This document shows positions 14,984-20,486 of a stretch of DNA of 20,486 nucleotides, piece by piece. Origin of the DNA: Candidatus Zixiibacteriota bacterium (lineage in GTDB: Bacteria > RBG-13-66-14 > B26-G2 > WVWN01); contig JAUWLW010000046.1 of assembly GCA_030613505.1 (NCBI GenBank), positions 1 to 20,486 of the forward strand. The letters run 5' to 3'. The position numbers and the translations under genes were made by a program. Every line of letters begins with the position of its first letter. The first letter of the stretch is position 1. The notes below the pieces were generated by a model, which had not been told where the DNA came from, ran no database searches, and saw only the letters and a list, made by a program, of their open reading frames with translations.

Positions 14984-15864
14984 CTTGGCCCCCCAAGCCT
15001 CTGAAGATCTAAATCAGCTAACGCCTCCAATTCTATAATATCGATGTGCTCCGGAATTGGTTTCCTGCCCTGCGTAGCACACAGTAACACTGCTCGTGAC
15101 AATTCATCTTTGCCGTACTTCTTCATTTGGTAGCTAAATCCGTTGCTATTCTTTTTAAGTTCAACGGGAATTCTGTATACCGGGAAGTCGCCGAACTTGA
15201 ACTCGGTAATACAATCATAGCCCTTACCTACGAATCCTCCGAGAGACATCCCAAGATGTTTAAGCGGTCCCGAGGCTCGAAGTATATCCGTCTCCTGAAT
15301 GTACGGTAACGCTGTTCCTTTCCGGTGGTCGCGGGCAATCCGTTGGAACTCCTCCTTGCACCAAGGAACAAGCCATGGGGTTTTGTTTATTATATCGGCC
15401 ATTTGTTTAAGCCAAAATGGGCTCTGGTAAGTTTTTGTGAATGTTAACGGTTTCGGTATGGGTTCAATAATTATCGTTTTATCCTTATCCGCATACTTAC
15501 ACTTTAGCGGCGTAATGTAGAACGCTAGGTCTCGTATCTCAATATCGACATCTATCCTCTCGAAATCCCCCGGACGTAATCGATACCAATCGCGTATGGA
15601 CTCGCCTATACTCTCTCGTGCGCGGCCTTGTTGAATACGGTCATGGCCAACCTTTCCGGGAACCGGACGATTCCTCTTGTCGAGCTTATGTTCCGTCCCG
15701 ACAGCTACGTAAACTGATTTAGTTGCACCATACGGAGTGACCAAAGCTACCCGAACAGCTCCTTTTTTCCGAAGGTACTTTTTTACTTCCGGCGTTAGGT
15801 CGTGAAAGTAGTATTGGGGTCCTCCCGTTTTTCGGCTCGCCCGTTTTGTTTGTTGTAGATGCAT
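14980..15864 (-). CDS. Putative type II restriction endonuclease (PD-(D/E)XK)
   Basis: A 294-residue protein with no family I can name. The C-terminal third has the nuclease-like pattern D217..E221 followed by VELKK at 234-238 (E235, K237), spaced as in PD-(D/E)XK enzymes. The N-terminal half (residues about 15-125) is a strand-rich region with WYRLRPGDFERIDVDIEI, which may be a B3-like DNA-recognition domain (inference). It lies directly upstream of, and overlaps, an amino-methyltransferase. That context is the strongest support for a restriction enzyme. Start at 15864 with GAGAGG about 4-6 nt upstream. An alternative is an R-M accessory protein. Confidence 0.7.
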   Translation of the reverse strand: MHLQQTKRASRKTGGPQYYFHDLTPEVKKYLRKKGAVRVALVTPYGATKSVYVAVGTEHKLDKRNRPVPGKVGHDRIQQGRARESIGESIRDWYRLRPGDFERIDVDIEIRDLAFYITPLKCKYADKDKTIIIEPIPKPLTFTKTYQSPFWLKQMADIINKTPWLVPWCKEEFQRIARDHRKGTALPYIQETDILRASGPLKHLGMSLGGFVGKGYDCITEFKFGDFPVYRIPVELKKNSNGFSYQMKKYGKDELSRAVLLCATQGRKPIPEHIDIIELEALADLDLQRLGGPR

Positions 15865-15922
15865 GGCACCTCTCTCGTTCCTCTTCCCTTTTTATTTTTT
15901 GTAAGGTAACCTATTACCATTT

Positions 15923-15952
15923 ATAATAACACGGTTTTCGCCTTACTTTCAA
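15923..15952 (-). promoter_or_regulatory. Possible sigma70-type promoter of the R-M operon
   Basis: On the minus strand, TTGAAA (15952-15947) and TATTAT (15928-15923) with an 18-nt spacer, about 60 nt upstream of the ATG at 15864. The gap 15865-16024 is AT-rich and otherwise shows nothing coding. Confidence 0.5.
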
Positions 15953-16025
15953 CCATCACAGTTTTAAAATATGCAAACCTCCCTCCCCCACGCCGACTTC
16001 GACGAGACGACCTAGAAGCTACGCG

Positions 16026-16051
16026 TAAAAAAACCCGGCCTCAAGGCCGGG
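16026..16051 (-). terminator. Rho-independent terminator of the minus-strand propeller gene
   Basis: Read on the minus strand: CCCGGCC, TTGA, GGCCGGG, then TTTTTTT. A 7-bp GC stem and a long T-run, about 36 nt after the stop at 16088. Confidence 0.85.
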
Positions 16052-16087
16052 CTTCTTATCGGTATGCTTATACGGTACAGGGGGAGC

Positions 16088-17170
16088 TCACTTCTCGTAG
16101 GCGAGGACGACATTGCCGGCGGCGTTGTCGTAGTACGTGACGCGGGCCTTGCCGTCCGTGCCCAGCGCCAGGCCGCAGCGGCCTCCGGCGTCGTAGCAGC
16201 TCGCGACGACGCTCGTGGTCCAATTATCGCCGCTCTCGTGGGCGTACGTGATGCTCTTGGCCGAGTTATCGTAAAACGCGACGTGGGGCGCGCCGGACGA
16301 GTCCAGCGCCAGCGCGGCGCCGGTGTCGTCGTGCACCGAGAAGTTGAGCGCGGTCTTCTGCCACGTCCCGCCGGTCCGCGCGGCGTACTTGAGGCGGCCG
16401 TTGCCGACGTCGTTGTACAGGATGTGGGCGTTGCCGGCGTCGTCCAGGACGAGGGCCGGCCTCTTGCCGACGTTGCCGGCGTCGTCCACCGTCTCAACGT
16501 TCCACTTAGCCCTCTCGCGGCGCGCGTACCGCAGCGTCTTGTTGGTCCGGTCGTAGTAGGCGACGTGCGGGTTGCCGCCGCTGTCCAGCGCGAGGCTGGA
16601 GTACAGGCCGGTGTCGCCGGGGACGTCCGCGGCCTCCACCCGCCATTTGGATTTATCCAAGCGGGCGTATTTTAAATCCCCCTGCGACTCGTCGTAGTAG
16701 GATATGTGGGGGTGTTTGGCGGTATCGGCGGCTATGGAGGGCCAGCGGCCCACGGTGCCGTCTTCGTCCACCGCCACGAAGCCGGAACCGCGCATATTGT
16801 TGTAAAACAGGTCGAAGACGGGCCGGCCGCCGTAGAAGGCGATGTGGGGCTCGTCGCCGCCGTCGAGGGCGAGCGTCGCTTCCTTGCCCTCGCCGTAGCC
16901 GCTCGAGCCCACGGCCCGCACCGACATGCTGTTGTCCTTGTAGGTGGCGTAGACCACCAGCGACTGGCCGCTGTTGTCCATAAAGGCGATGTGGGCGGCG
17001 CCGTCGCCGGCCATCACGAGGGAAGTATCCACAGCGGGCGCCGCGGCGTGCACGTTCATCTTTTCCCACCCGGGCGTGGGGGTCGGGCCCGGGCCGTTTT
17101 CGTCGTCGCCGCAAGACAGCGCGAAGGCGAATAACAAAAAGGCCGCGGCGAGCGCGAGCGATTTCTTCAA
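16088..17170 (-). CDS. Lipoprotein beta-propeller with HIAYYD-type repeats
   Basis: A 360-residue protein. The signal ends in a lipobox-like FALSC, with the lipidated Cys at residue 20, followed by a Gly/Asp/Pro-rich tether (DDENGPGPTPTPG). The rest is six to seven repeats of about 48 residues with the pattern S(I/L)A(L/A)D..G.PHIAYYD.....LKYAR.....W..E..D. This is a seven- or six-bladed propeller of the BNR-like kind seen in secreted proteins of environmental bacteria. A surface or periplasmic binding role is inferred, with no catalytic residues evident. It lacks the SLGRVKALF tail, consistent with anchoring by lipid instead. AGGAGGT lies upstream of the ATG and a strong terminator lies downstream. 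Confidence 0.85.
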   Translation of the reverse strand: MKKSLALAAAFLLFAFALSCGDDENGPGPTPTPGWEKMNVHAAAPAVDTSLVMAGDGAAHIAFMDNSGQSLVVYATYKDNSMSVRAVGSSGYGEGKEATLALDGGDEPHIAFYGGRPVFDLFYNNMRGSGFVAVDEDGTVGRWPSIAADTAKHPHISYYDESQGDLKYARLDKSKWRVEAADVPGDTGLYSSLALDSGGNPHVAYYDRTNKTLRYARRERAKWNVETVDDAGNVGKRPALVLDDAGNAHILYNDVGNGRLKYAARTGGTWQKTALNFSVHDDTGAALALDSSGAPHVAFYDNSAKSITYAHESGDNWTTSVVASCYDAGGRCGLALGTDGKARVTYYDNAAGNVVLAYEK

Positions 17171-17187
17171 GGCTGTACCTCCTAAGG

Positions 17188-17199
17188 TTGGTCGACCAA
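17188..17199. promoter_or_regulatory. Perfect 12-nt palindrome upstream of the lipoprotein gene
   Basis: TTGGTCGACCAA is 18 nt upstream of the ATG at 17170, next to the ribosome site (AGGAGGT). On the minus strand an AT-rich TATATTAA lies further upstream, so the palindrome would be in the leader. It could be an operator or chance. Confidence 0.3.
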
Positions 17200-17273
17200 T
17201 GTTTGATAGAAGTTAATATATGTGGGGGGCGGTGGCAAGGGAAAAATAAACCCGTTGACTCGTCGCGGCGTCT

Positions 17274-17330
17274 AATATGCTATAATAACTTGAGGCGCCC
17301 GTAGCTCAGTTGGACAGAGCAGCGGCCTTC
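17274..17330 (+). repeat. Direct repeat of 18096-18151: promoter core plus tRNA 5' half
   Basis: AATATGCTATAATA (17274-17287) and the next block match the DNA just upstream of, and into, the intact tRNA-Arg(TCT). The two copies differ by a one-base length change in the spacer and two substitutions in the 36-nt tRNA part. Together they bracket the NYN gene. Confidence 0.75.
17295..17330 (+). pseudogene. Truncated tRNA-Arg(TCT): 5' half only
   Basis: Acceptor 5' strand GCGCCCG, D arm and the 5' side of the anticodon arm are intact; the sequence departs at the anticodon. The break creates GCGG-CCTT-CCGC followed by GATTTTT (17322-17340), a short terminator-like hairpin. The upstream TATGCTATAAT core is kept, so a short RNA of about 40 nt might be made. 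It cannot form a tRNA. Confidence 0.8.
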
Positions 17331-17345
17331 CGCGATTTTTAATAT

Positions 17346-17374
17346 TTGACAAGGGCCAAGTGTTATGTTATAAA
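17346..17374 (+). promoter_or_regulatory. Strong sigma70-type promoter of the NYN gene
   Basis: Consensus TTGACA at 17346-17351 and TATAAA at 17369-17374 with a 17-nt spacer, about 105 nt upstream of the ATG at 17479. Confidence 0.75.
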
Positions 17375-17394
17375 TAAAATAAGCGTATAAACGC

Positions 17395-17457
17395 CCCACT
17401 TTTGCTCCGGCAACGGTGGGCCTATTACATCCCCGCCCTTGCTTAAGCAACGGCGGG
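17395..17457 (+). promoter_or_regulatory. Two related stem-loops in the leader of the NYN gene
   Basis: Hairpin 1 (17395-17420): CCCAC, internal loop, TTGC, TCCG, GCAA, GTGGG. Hairpin 2 (17432-17457): CCCGCC, TTGC, TTAA, GCAA, GGCGGG. Outer stems differ at one compensated position (CCCAC/GTGGG versus CCCGC/GCGGG), and the inner TTGC/GCAA stem is identical. They lie between promoter and ribosome site, so they would be in the 5' leader. The covarying outer stem argues for an RNA structure; autoregulation by the NYN protein is speculation. Confidence 0.6.
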
Positions 17458-17478
17458 TTTCCTAATCGGGAGGTAGAA

Positions 17479-18027
17479 ATGGAAAGGGTTATGGTCTTCG
17501 TGGACGGCAGCAACTTCTACCACGGCCTTAGGGCGAATCTCGATAGGACCGATGTGGATTTCTTCAAATTCTCGGTAAACCTGTGCGCGGAAGGCCGGTG
17601 GGTACATACCCATTATTACAATTCGCCGCGGCGGCGTGCCGAAGATGAAGGGAAATACCGGGACCAGCAGCGTTTCTTTAATTACTTACGTACGGTAAAA
17701 GGACTGACGCTCCACTTGGGTCGGCTCGAGCCAAGGACGAGGACGTGCGCGAGCTGCGGCGCTAATTACGTCGTAAACGTGGAGAAGGACGTAGACGTAA
17801 ACCTCGCGGTGGACATGCTGGCAGGGGCGTTCGACGACCAATACGACGTATGCGTCTTAGTTAGTGGGGACGGCGATTTCGCCAATTTATTAGCGGCGGT
17901 GAAACGCTTGGGTAAACAAGTGAAGGTAGCGTATTTCGGCACGGGGCGCGCCCGTGCTTTGACCCGGGAGGCGGACGAGTTCATCCATCTTACCGAGGAA
18001 TTTTTAAAGAGTTGTTGGAAGTCGTGA
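17479..18027 (+). CDS. NYN-domain (LabA/DUF88-like) protein, putative RNase
   Basis: A 182-residue protein. The frame opens earlier, but the ATG at 17479 has a GGGAGGT site 5 nt upstream and starts exactly at the domain (MERVMVFVDGSNF). Conserved acidic residues fit the PIN/NYN active site: D9 in VDGSN, D104/D106 in KDVDVNLAVDML with D112, and D131/D133 in SGDGDF. A CASC pair at residues 90-93 is an insertion that may bind metal, though only two cysteines are clear there. NYN proteins are metal-dependent RNases or RNA-processing factors by family; the substrate here is unknown. The gene sits between a tRNA 5' half and the intact tRNA-Arg(TCT), with its own promoter and a structured leader. 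Confidence 0.87.
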   Translation: MERVMVFVDGSNFYHGLRANLDRTDVDFFKFSVNLCAEGRWVHTHYYNSPRRRAEDEGKYRDQQRFFNYLRTVKGLTLHLGRLEPRTRTCASCGANYVVNVEKDVDVNLAVDMLAGAFDDQYDVCVLVSGDGDFANLLAAVKRLGKQVKVAYFGTGRARALTREADEFIHLTEEFLKSCWKS

Positions 18028-18115
18028 GTGAAATAGGAATCGTCATGATATAAGCCGCAAGTATCCTTTGTTAGACTCCCTCGCGTTTACCGCTCAATAT
18101 GCTATAATAGGTCAG

Positions 18116-18189
18116 GCGCCCGTAGCTCAGTCGGATAGAGCAGCGGCCTTCTAAGCCGCGGGTCGCGGGTTCGAATCCTGCCGGGCGCG
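18116..18189 (+). tRNA. tRNA-Arg (anticodon TCT)
   Basis: A full 74-nt cloverleaf: acceptor GCGCCCG/CGGGCGC, D arm GCTC..GAGC, anticodon stem GCGGC/GCCGC with loop CTTCTAA, and T arm GCGGG-TTCGAAT-CCTGC. No CCA is encoded. A TATAAT at 18103-18108 lies just upstream. It reads AGA. Confidence 0.93.
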
Positions 18190-18205
18190 CATCTCGCGGG
18201 TGCGC

Positions 18206-18234
18206 TTTACACGGCCGCGAAAATAAGTTATATT
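18206..18234 (+). promoter_or_regulatory. Promoter of the tRNA-His gene
   Basis: TTTACA at 18206-18211 and TATATT at 18229-18234 with a 17-nt spacer, ending 13 nt before tRNA-His. It probably also drives tRNA-Arg(CCG), which follows closely. Confidence 0.65.
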
Positions 18235-18246
18235 GTGATAGTCGAC

Positions 18247-18321
18247 GGTGGGCGTAGCTCAGCTGGTGAGAGCGCCAGACTGTGGATCTGGAGGTCGGGG
18301 GTTCAAATCCCCTCGCCCACC
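18247..18321 (+). tRNA. tRNA-His (anticodon GTG)
   Basis: Cloverleaf with acceptor GTGGGCG/CGCCCAC, loop CTGTGGA on stem CCAGA/TCTGG, and T arm GGGGG-TTCAAAT-CCCCT. The extra G at 18247 (G-1) faces C73 at 18321, the identity pair of tRNA-His. Confidence 0.94.
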
Positions 18322-18332
18322 CATCGCCTAAT

Positions 18333-18406
18333 GCGCCGGTAGCTCAGCTGGATAGAGCGACGGCCTCCGGAGCCGTAGGTCGCAGGTTCGAATCCTGTCC
18401 GGCGTA
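18333..18406 (+). tRNA. tRNA-Arg (anticodon CCG)
   Basis: A 74-nt cloverleaf: acceptor GCGCCGG/CCGGCGT (terminal G-T pair), anticodon stem ACGGC/GCCGT with loop CTCCGGA, and T arm GCAGG-TTCGAAT-CCTGT. No CCA is encoded. It reads CGG. Its 3' two thirds are repeated at 18776-18824. Confidence 0.92.
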
Positions 18407-18453
18407 AATCGAGTAGCGGCACGCAAGTTCCGCGGAGGCGCGGGAAGCGGCGT

Positions 18454-18531
18454 ATGAAACGTAATAAGAAAAGGACGGGCCGGCGGTCGTCGTACGCGAC
18501 GGCAAGCCGGCCGCAGTTATTTCGGACATGA
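18454..18531 (+). CDS. Short Arg/Lys-rich ORF, doubtful
   Basis: A 25-codon ORF (MKRNKKRTGRRSSY...LFRT) between tRNA-Arg(CCG) and the small basic gene. In the frame of the next gene the following codons read an acidic stretch (DEDREALERVEDADAG) without a start, so this may be the head of a frameshifted longer gene. AGCGG is the only weak ribosome site. Low confidence. Confidence 0.25.
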   Translation: MKRNKKRTGRRSSYATASRPQLFRT

Positions 18532-18592
18532 CGAGGACCGCGAGGCGCTCGAGCGCGTCGAGGACGCCGACGCCGGCGTTACGGAGGAACTA

Positions 18593-18730
18593 ATGGCTAA
18601 AGGTAGAGACCGCGGACGGGACCAAAAAGGCGGAAAGAAAAAGAAGAAAACGAAAAAGAAAGTGAAAGAGGCCAAGGTCGAGCCCGGGCGCGTGGGCTAC
18701 GGCGGCTACGGCGGCTACGGCAAAAAATAG
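18593..18730 (+). CDS. Small basic protein with Lys-rich core and GGY repeats
   Basis: A 45-residue ORF with a good ribosome site (GGAGG at 18583-18587, 5 nt from the ATG). It begins MAKGRDRGRDQKGG, has a run with 13 Lys in about 20 residues, and ends in G-Y-G-G-Y-G-G-Y-G-K-K. The composition suggests binding to nucleic acid or another polyanion, but no family is recognised. It lies in the segment bounded by the intact tRNA-Arg(CCG) and its 3' partial copy, so it is the only candidate cargo there. The codon pattern is regular at third positions in the GGY part. It could be a chance low-complexity ORF. Confidence 0.45.
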   Translation: MAKGRDRGRDQKGGKKKKKTKKKVKEAKVEPGRVGYGGYGGYGKK

Positions 18731-18775
18731 GTAGCCAACCCCTGCGCGTCTCCGGCGTCGCGCCCCCCCCCCCCG

Positions 18776-18824
18776 CGGCCTCCGGAGCCGTAGGTCGCAG
18801 GTTCGAATACTGTCCGGCGTAAAT
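18776..18824 (+). pseudogene. Partial copy of tRNA-Arg(CCG), 3' part
   Basis: 49 nt identical to 18361-18409 except one C-to-A change in the T arm (TTCGAATACTG for TTCGAATCCTG). It covers the anticodon arm through the acceptor 3' strand plus three flanking bases. It begins right after a run of 12 C residues (18763-18774) and is followed by ATATTTTTT. A 3' tRNA copy of this kind is the usual footprint of a tRNA-targeting integration (attR/attL); no integrase is present in the window. Confidence 0.8.
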
Positions 18825-18857
18825 ATTTTTTCGCAGCGTTTATCTGGGAGGAAGACG

Positions 18858-18935
18858 ATGCGGAGGTCAGGTACGCTACTCACAGCTCTCCTGCTCGCGA
18901 CGGCCGCGGCCGCCGGGGCGGGAGATAATGTTTAA
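18858..18935 (+). pseudogene. Truncated copy of the 20171 secreted-protein gene (signal peptide only)
   Basis: Ribosome site and start (GGGAGGAAGACGATG) and the next 75 nt match the beginning of the gene at 20171, giving MRRSGTLLTALLLATAAAAG then AGDNV and a TAA. About 6 differences are seen over roughly 88 nt (18846-18933 versus 20159-20246). Homology stops at TTTAATTAAC (18931-18940). It looks like a 5' fragment left by an insertion or duplication that brought in the next two genes. Confidence 0.75.
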
Positions 18936-18952
18936 TTAACGGACTGTACAAC

Positions 18953-19264
18953 GTGAAGATATTCATTGCGCTAGCAATTACGCTTTTAATAGGTACAACG
19001 ATAATTCCGGGATGCTCCAAACGAAAACCCGAAGATATCGCTATTGATAAAGTATGCGACGCGGGTCCCCGAGGAAGAATCCCCCAAGATAAGCTCGTGG
19101 TAAAAAATAACCCAAAGGGTGAGGGACTAGTAGTAATTCGGAAGCGTTATAACGCCGCGTGGTTAGTACAAGGCGATAAAGTATACGCGATAAACGGCTT
19201 TGCGGCAGGCGTTACGCCGGGAGTAGAATACACCCGGGAATTAAACATTGACGACGTAAATTAA
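18953..19264 (+). CDS. Small lipoprotein of unknown function
   Basis: A 103-residue protein starting at GTG 18953. The signal ends in a lipobox-like IIPGC, with Cys at about residue 21, followed by SKRKPED. The mature part is small and contains VIRKRYNAAWLVQGDKVYAINGFA, suggesting a small beta-rich domain. I do not recognise a family. The ribosome site is weak. DNA is AT-richer than the flanks, and the gene is 14 nt upstream of the HsdR-N-like gene, so the two are likely co-transcribed and acquired together. Confidence 0.65.
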   Translation: MKIFIALAITLLIGTTIIPGCSKRKPEDIAIDKVCDAGPRGRIPQDKLVVKNNPKGEGLVVIRKRYNAAWLVQGDKVYAINGFAAGVTPGVEYTRELNIDDVN

Positions 19265-19278
19265 CAAGGAGTAGGAAA

Positions 19279-20082
19279 ATGCCTAAAGTTAAAACTACAA
19301 AAGAGCAACGGAAAGCGATACGGGAAGCGCGGAAGATAATCGAGCAAGCGCTAAAACTCGACGCGAACGAGGCCGAAACGCGCAAGCGCGTAGATCGGAT
19401 TTTCGAATGGGTGATGGGTTACGACACGTTTAAGCATATCACGCGCGAATATGCTGTCCGGGGTCCGGGCGAAACGGAGTACGTGGACTTCGCGGTCCAA
19501 CTCAAACCCGGCCAAGACGTCGAACCCGTAATGCTGGTCGAATTAAAAAGGGTCGGCATCGAGTTAGCGAAGAAACACCTAAAACAAATAACAGAGTACG
19601 CTAGAGACGCCGGTTGCGAATGGTTGCTTCTTACTAACGGAAAGGAATGGCGGGTATACCACGTCGAGTTTGGTAAGCCTCCGAAAACCGAAATTTACGA
19701 ATCGTGGGATCTCCTAGGCGACGATATAGACGATATCGTTCGCAAGTTCGAACTAATAAATTATAAATCCATCAAGCGCGGACTCCTTAATAAAAATTGG
19801 GAACGCGTGAAGGTCCTCAAGCCGGATACCCTACTCGCAGCGATAATCTCCCCAGATACGTTTAGAGTTATTCGTCGCAATCTACGTAAAGATACCGGCG
19901 TTCGGGTTGACGATGAAGAAGTACATAAGGGTATAACCAAATTATTGAACGAGGCCGCCGGAAAAGTTATACCCAAATTAAAAAAGCCTCTAACTAAAAA
20001 GAGAACCCAAAAACCAATAACTAAAGACCAACCTAAACCTAAACCTTTAGTTTTCGAAAACGGAACGCGTAATAAGGGTTAG
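19279..20082 (+). CDS. HsdR N-terminal-like PD-(D/E)XK nuclease domain protein, stand-alone
   Basis: A 267-residue protein with AAGGAG 11 nt upstream of the ATG. Residues 10-130 fit the type I restriction R-subunit N-terminal domain (HSDR_N_2 type). A helical start is followed by E66..YVDFAV with D70, then VELK at 87-90 (E88, K90), and the QxxxY motif as Q103-ITE-Y107. The region LLTNGKEWRVYHV matches the family end strand. There is no helicase domain, only a Lys/Pro-rich tail after about residue 230. Such single-domain proteins occur as solitary nucleases or remnants; no HsdM or HsdS gene is visible here. It may be defence cargo. Codon use is AT-rich. Confidence 0.82.
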   Translation: MPKVKTTKEQRKAIREARKIIEQALKLDANEAETRKRVDRIFEWVMGYDTFKHITREYAVRGPGETEYVDFAVQLKPGQDVEPVMLVELKRVGIELAKKHLKQITEYARDAGCEWLLLTNGKEWRVYHVEFGKPPKTEIYESWDLLGDDIDDIVRKFELINYKSIKRGLLNKNWERVKVLKPDTLLAAIISPDTFRVIRRNLRKDTGVRVDDEEVHKGITKLLNEAAGKVIPKLKKPLTKKRTQKPITKDQPKPKPLVFENGTRNKG

Positions 20083-20170
20083 CGGCCGGCTTAGGGAATT
20101 TAATTTCCACGATCACCAACCGCGGTTTCGAGTGGCGGTTCGTGGAGGAGTGAGCTAAGGGAGGAAGACG

Positions 20171-20486
20171 ATGCGGAGGTCAGTTACGCTATTCATTGCT
20201 CTCCTGCTCGCGACGGCCGCGGCCGCCGGGGCGGGAGATAAAGTTAAGTGGTGCAAGTCGAAGAAGATCGCGTACGTCTCGGCGGACGAGGACCCGGCCT
20301 CCCTCAGCGACGACTGCTACAAGGTGGGCCTGCGCTACACCGTCACCTGGCAGCCCTATACCCATCCGCACATCTACAGCTTCGACGTAACGTACTACAG
20401 CTGGGAGCACTTCGCCGCGGGCATCAACGTCCGCCGCAACCTGGGCCGGTGCGTGGGCGAGGAGTACGAGAAAGAGGTCAAAACCG
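20171..20486 (+). CDS. Secreted protein of unknown function, partial (runs off the window)
   Basis: 105 codons are visible. A signal peptide (MRRSVTLFIALLLATAAAAG) is followed by DKVKWCKSKKIAYVSADEDP, three cysteines so far, and Tyr/Trp-rich strands (YTVTWQPYTHPHIYSFDVTYYSW) as in a beta sandwich. No family is recognised. The start is set by GGGAGG 8 nt upstream. Its first 88 nt are duplicated at 18846-18933, and this downstream copy appears intact. Confidence 0.75.
   Translation, partial: MRRSVTLFIALLLATAAAAGAGDKVKWCKSKKIAYVSADEDPASLSDDCYKVGLRYTVTWQPYTHPHIYSFDVTYYSWEHFAAGINVRRNLGRCVGEEYEKEVKT

Noticed and set aside
18593-18824. A CRISPR array or satellite in the tRNA region.
   Set aside because: The repeats are tRNA parts and a short GGC-TAC codon repeat, with no regular spacers.

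Overview
The window suggests an uncultured Gram-negative bacterium of a candidate-phylum type, though I cannot name the lineage from sequence alone. Most of the DNA is GC-rich. It is dense in small secreted proteins, including several NHL-repeat beta-propellers. One FG-GAP protein ends in a Por/type IX (T9SS type A or FlgD-like) sorting domain, which is typical of FCB-like lineages. TGA is used as an ordinary stop (835-1371, 17479-18027), so the standard bacterial code applies.

Layout. (1) 6-1946: a secreted protein, a GrpB-family protein and a second secreted protein, followed by a hairpin-rich gap with a terminator. (2) 2166-8690: an array of secreted proteins. These are five NHL or NHL-like propellers in all across the window, a small jelly-roll-like protein and an FG-GAP protein. 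(3) 8855-11014: a GH130 glycoside phosphorylase and a GT4 glycosyltransferase, probably one unit. (4) 11030-12123: two more small secreted proteins of the array. (5) 12366-13289: an NHL protein with its own promoter and terminator. (6) 13463-15864 (minus): an AT-richer restriction-modification pair. (7) 16088-17170 (minus): a lipoprotein beta-propeller. (8) 17295-20486: a tRNA cluster (Arg-TCT, His, Arg-CCG) in which partial copies of tRNAs and of a secreted-protein gene flank cargo genes: a NYN-domain protein, a small basic protein, and a lipoprotein plus an HsdR-N-like nuclease domain.

The most interesting signal is in regions 2-4. Seven proteins with unrelated mature domains but similar signal peptides all end in the same short basic tail, consensus P-x-S-L-G-R-V-K-A-L-F-[RK]-stop. 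The TAG stop is often fused to the next gene's Shine-Dalgarno (TAGGAGG), with exactly 11 nt to the next ATG. Remnants of the tail lie in frame just past the stop of the FG-GAP protein and out of frame at the end of the glycosyltransferase. I infer an end-conserved, middle-variable cassette system whose tail may be an undescribed C-terminal sorting or anchoring signal. The second notable pattern is the set of foreign-looking genes in region 8, each bounded by a partial duplication of its target that leaves one intact copy.

How the genes might work together (inference): the array encodes a family of exported surface or extracellular proteins. The GH130-GT4 pair handles glycan metabolism. The R-M pair and the HsdR-N-like protein look like acquired defence cargo.
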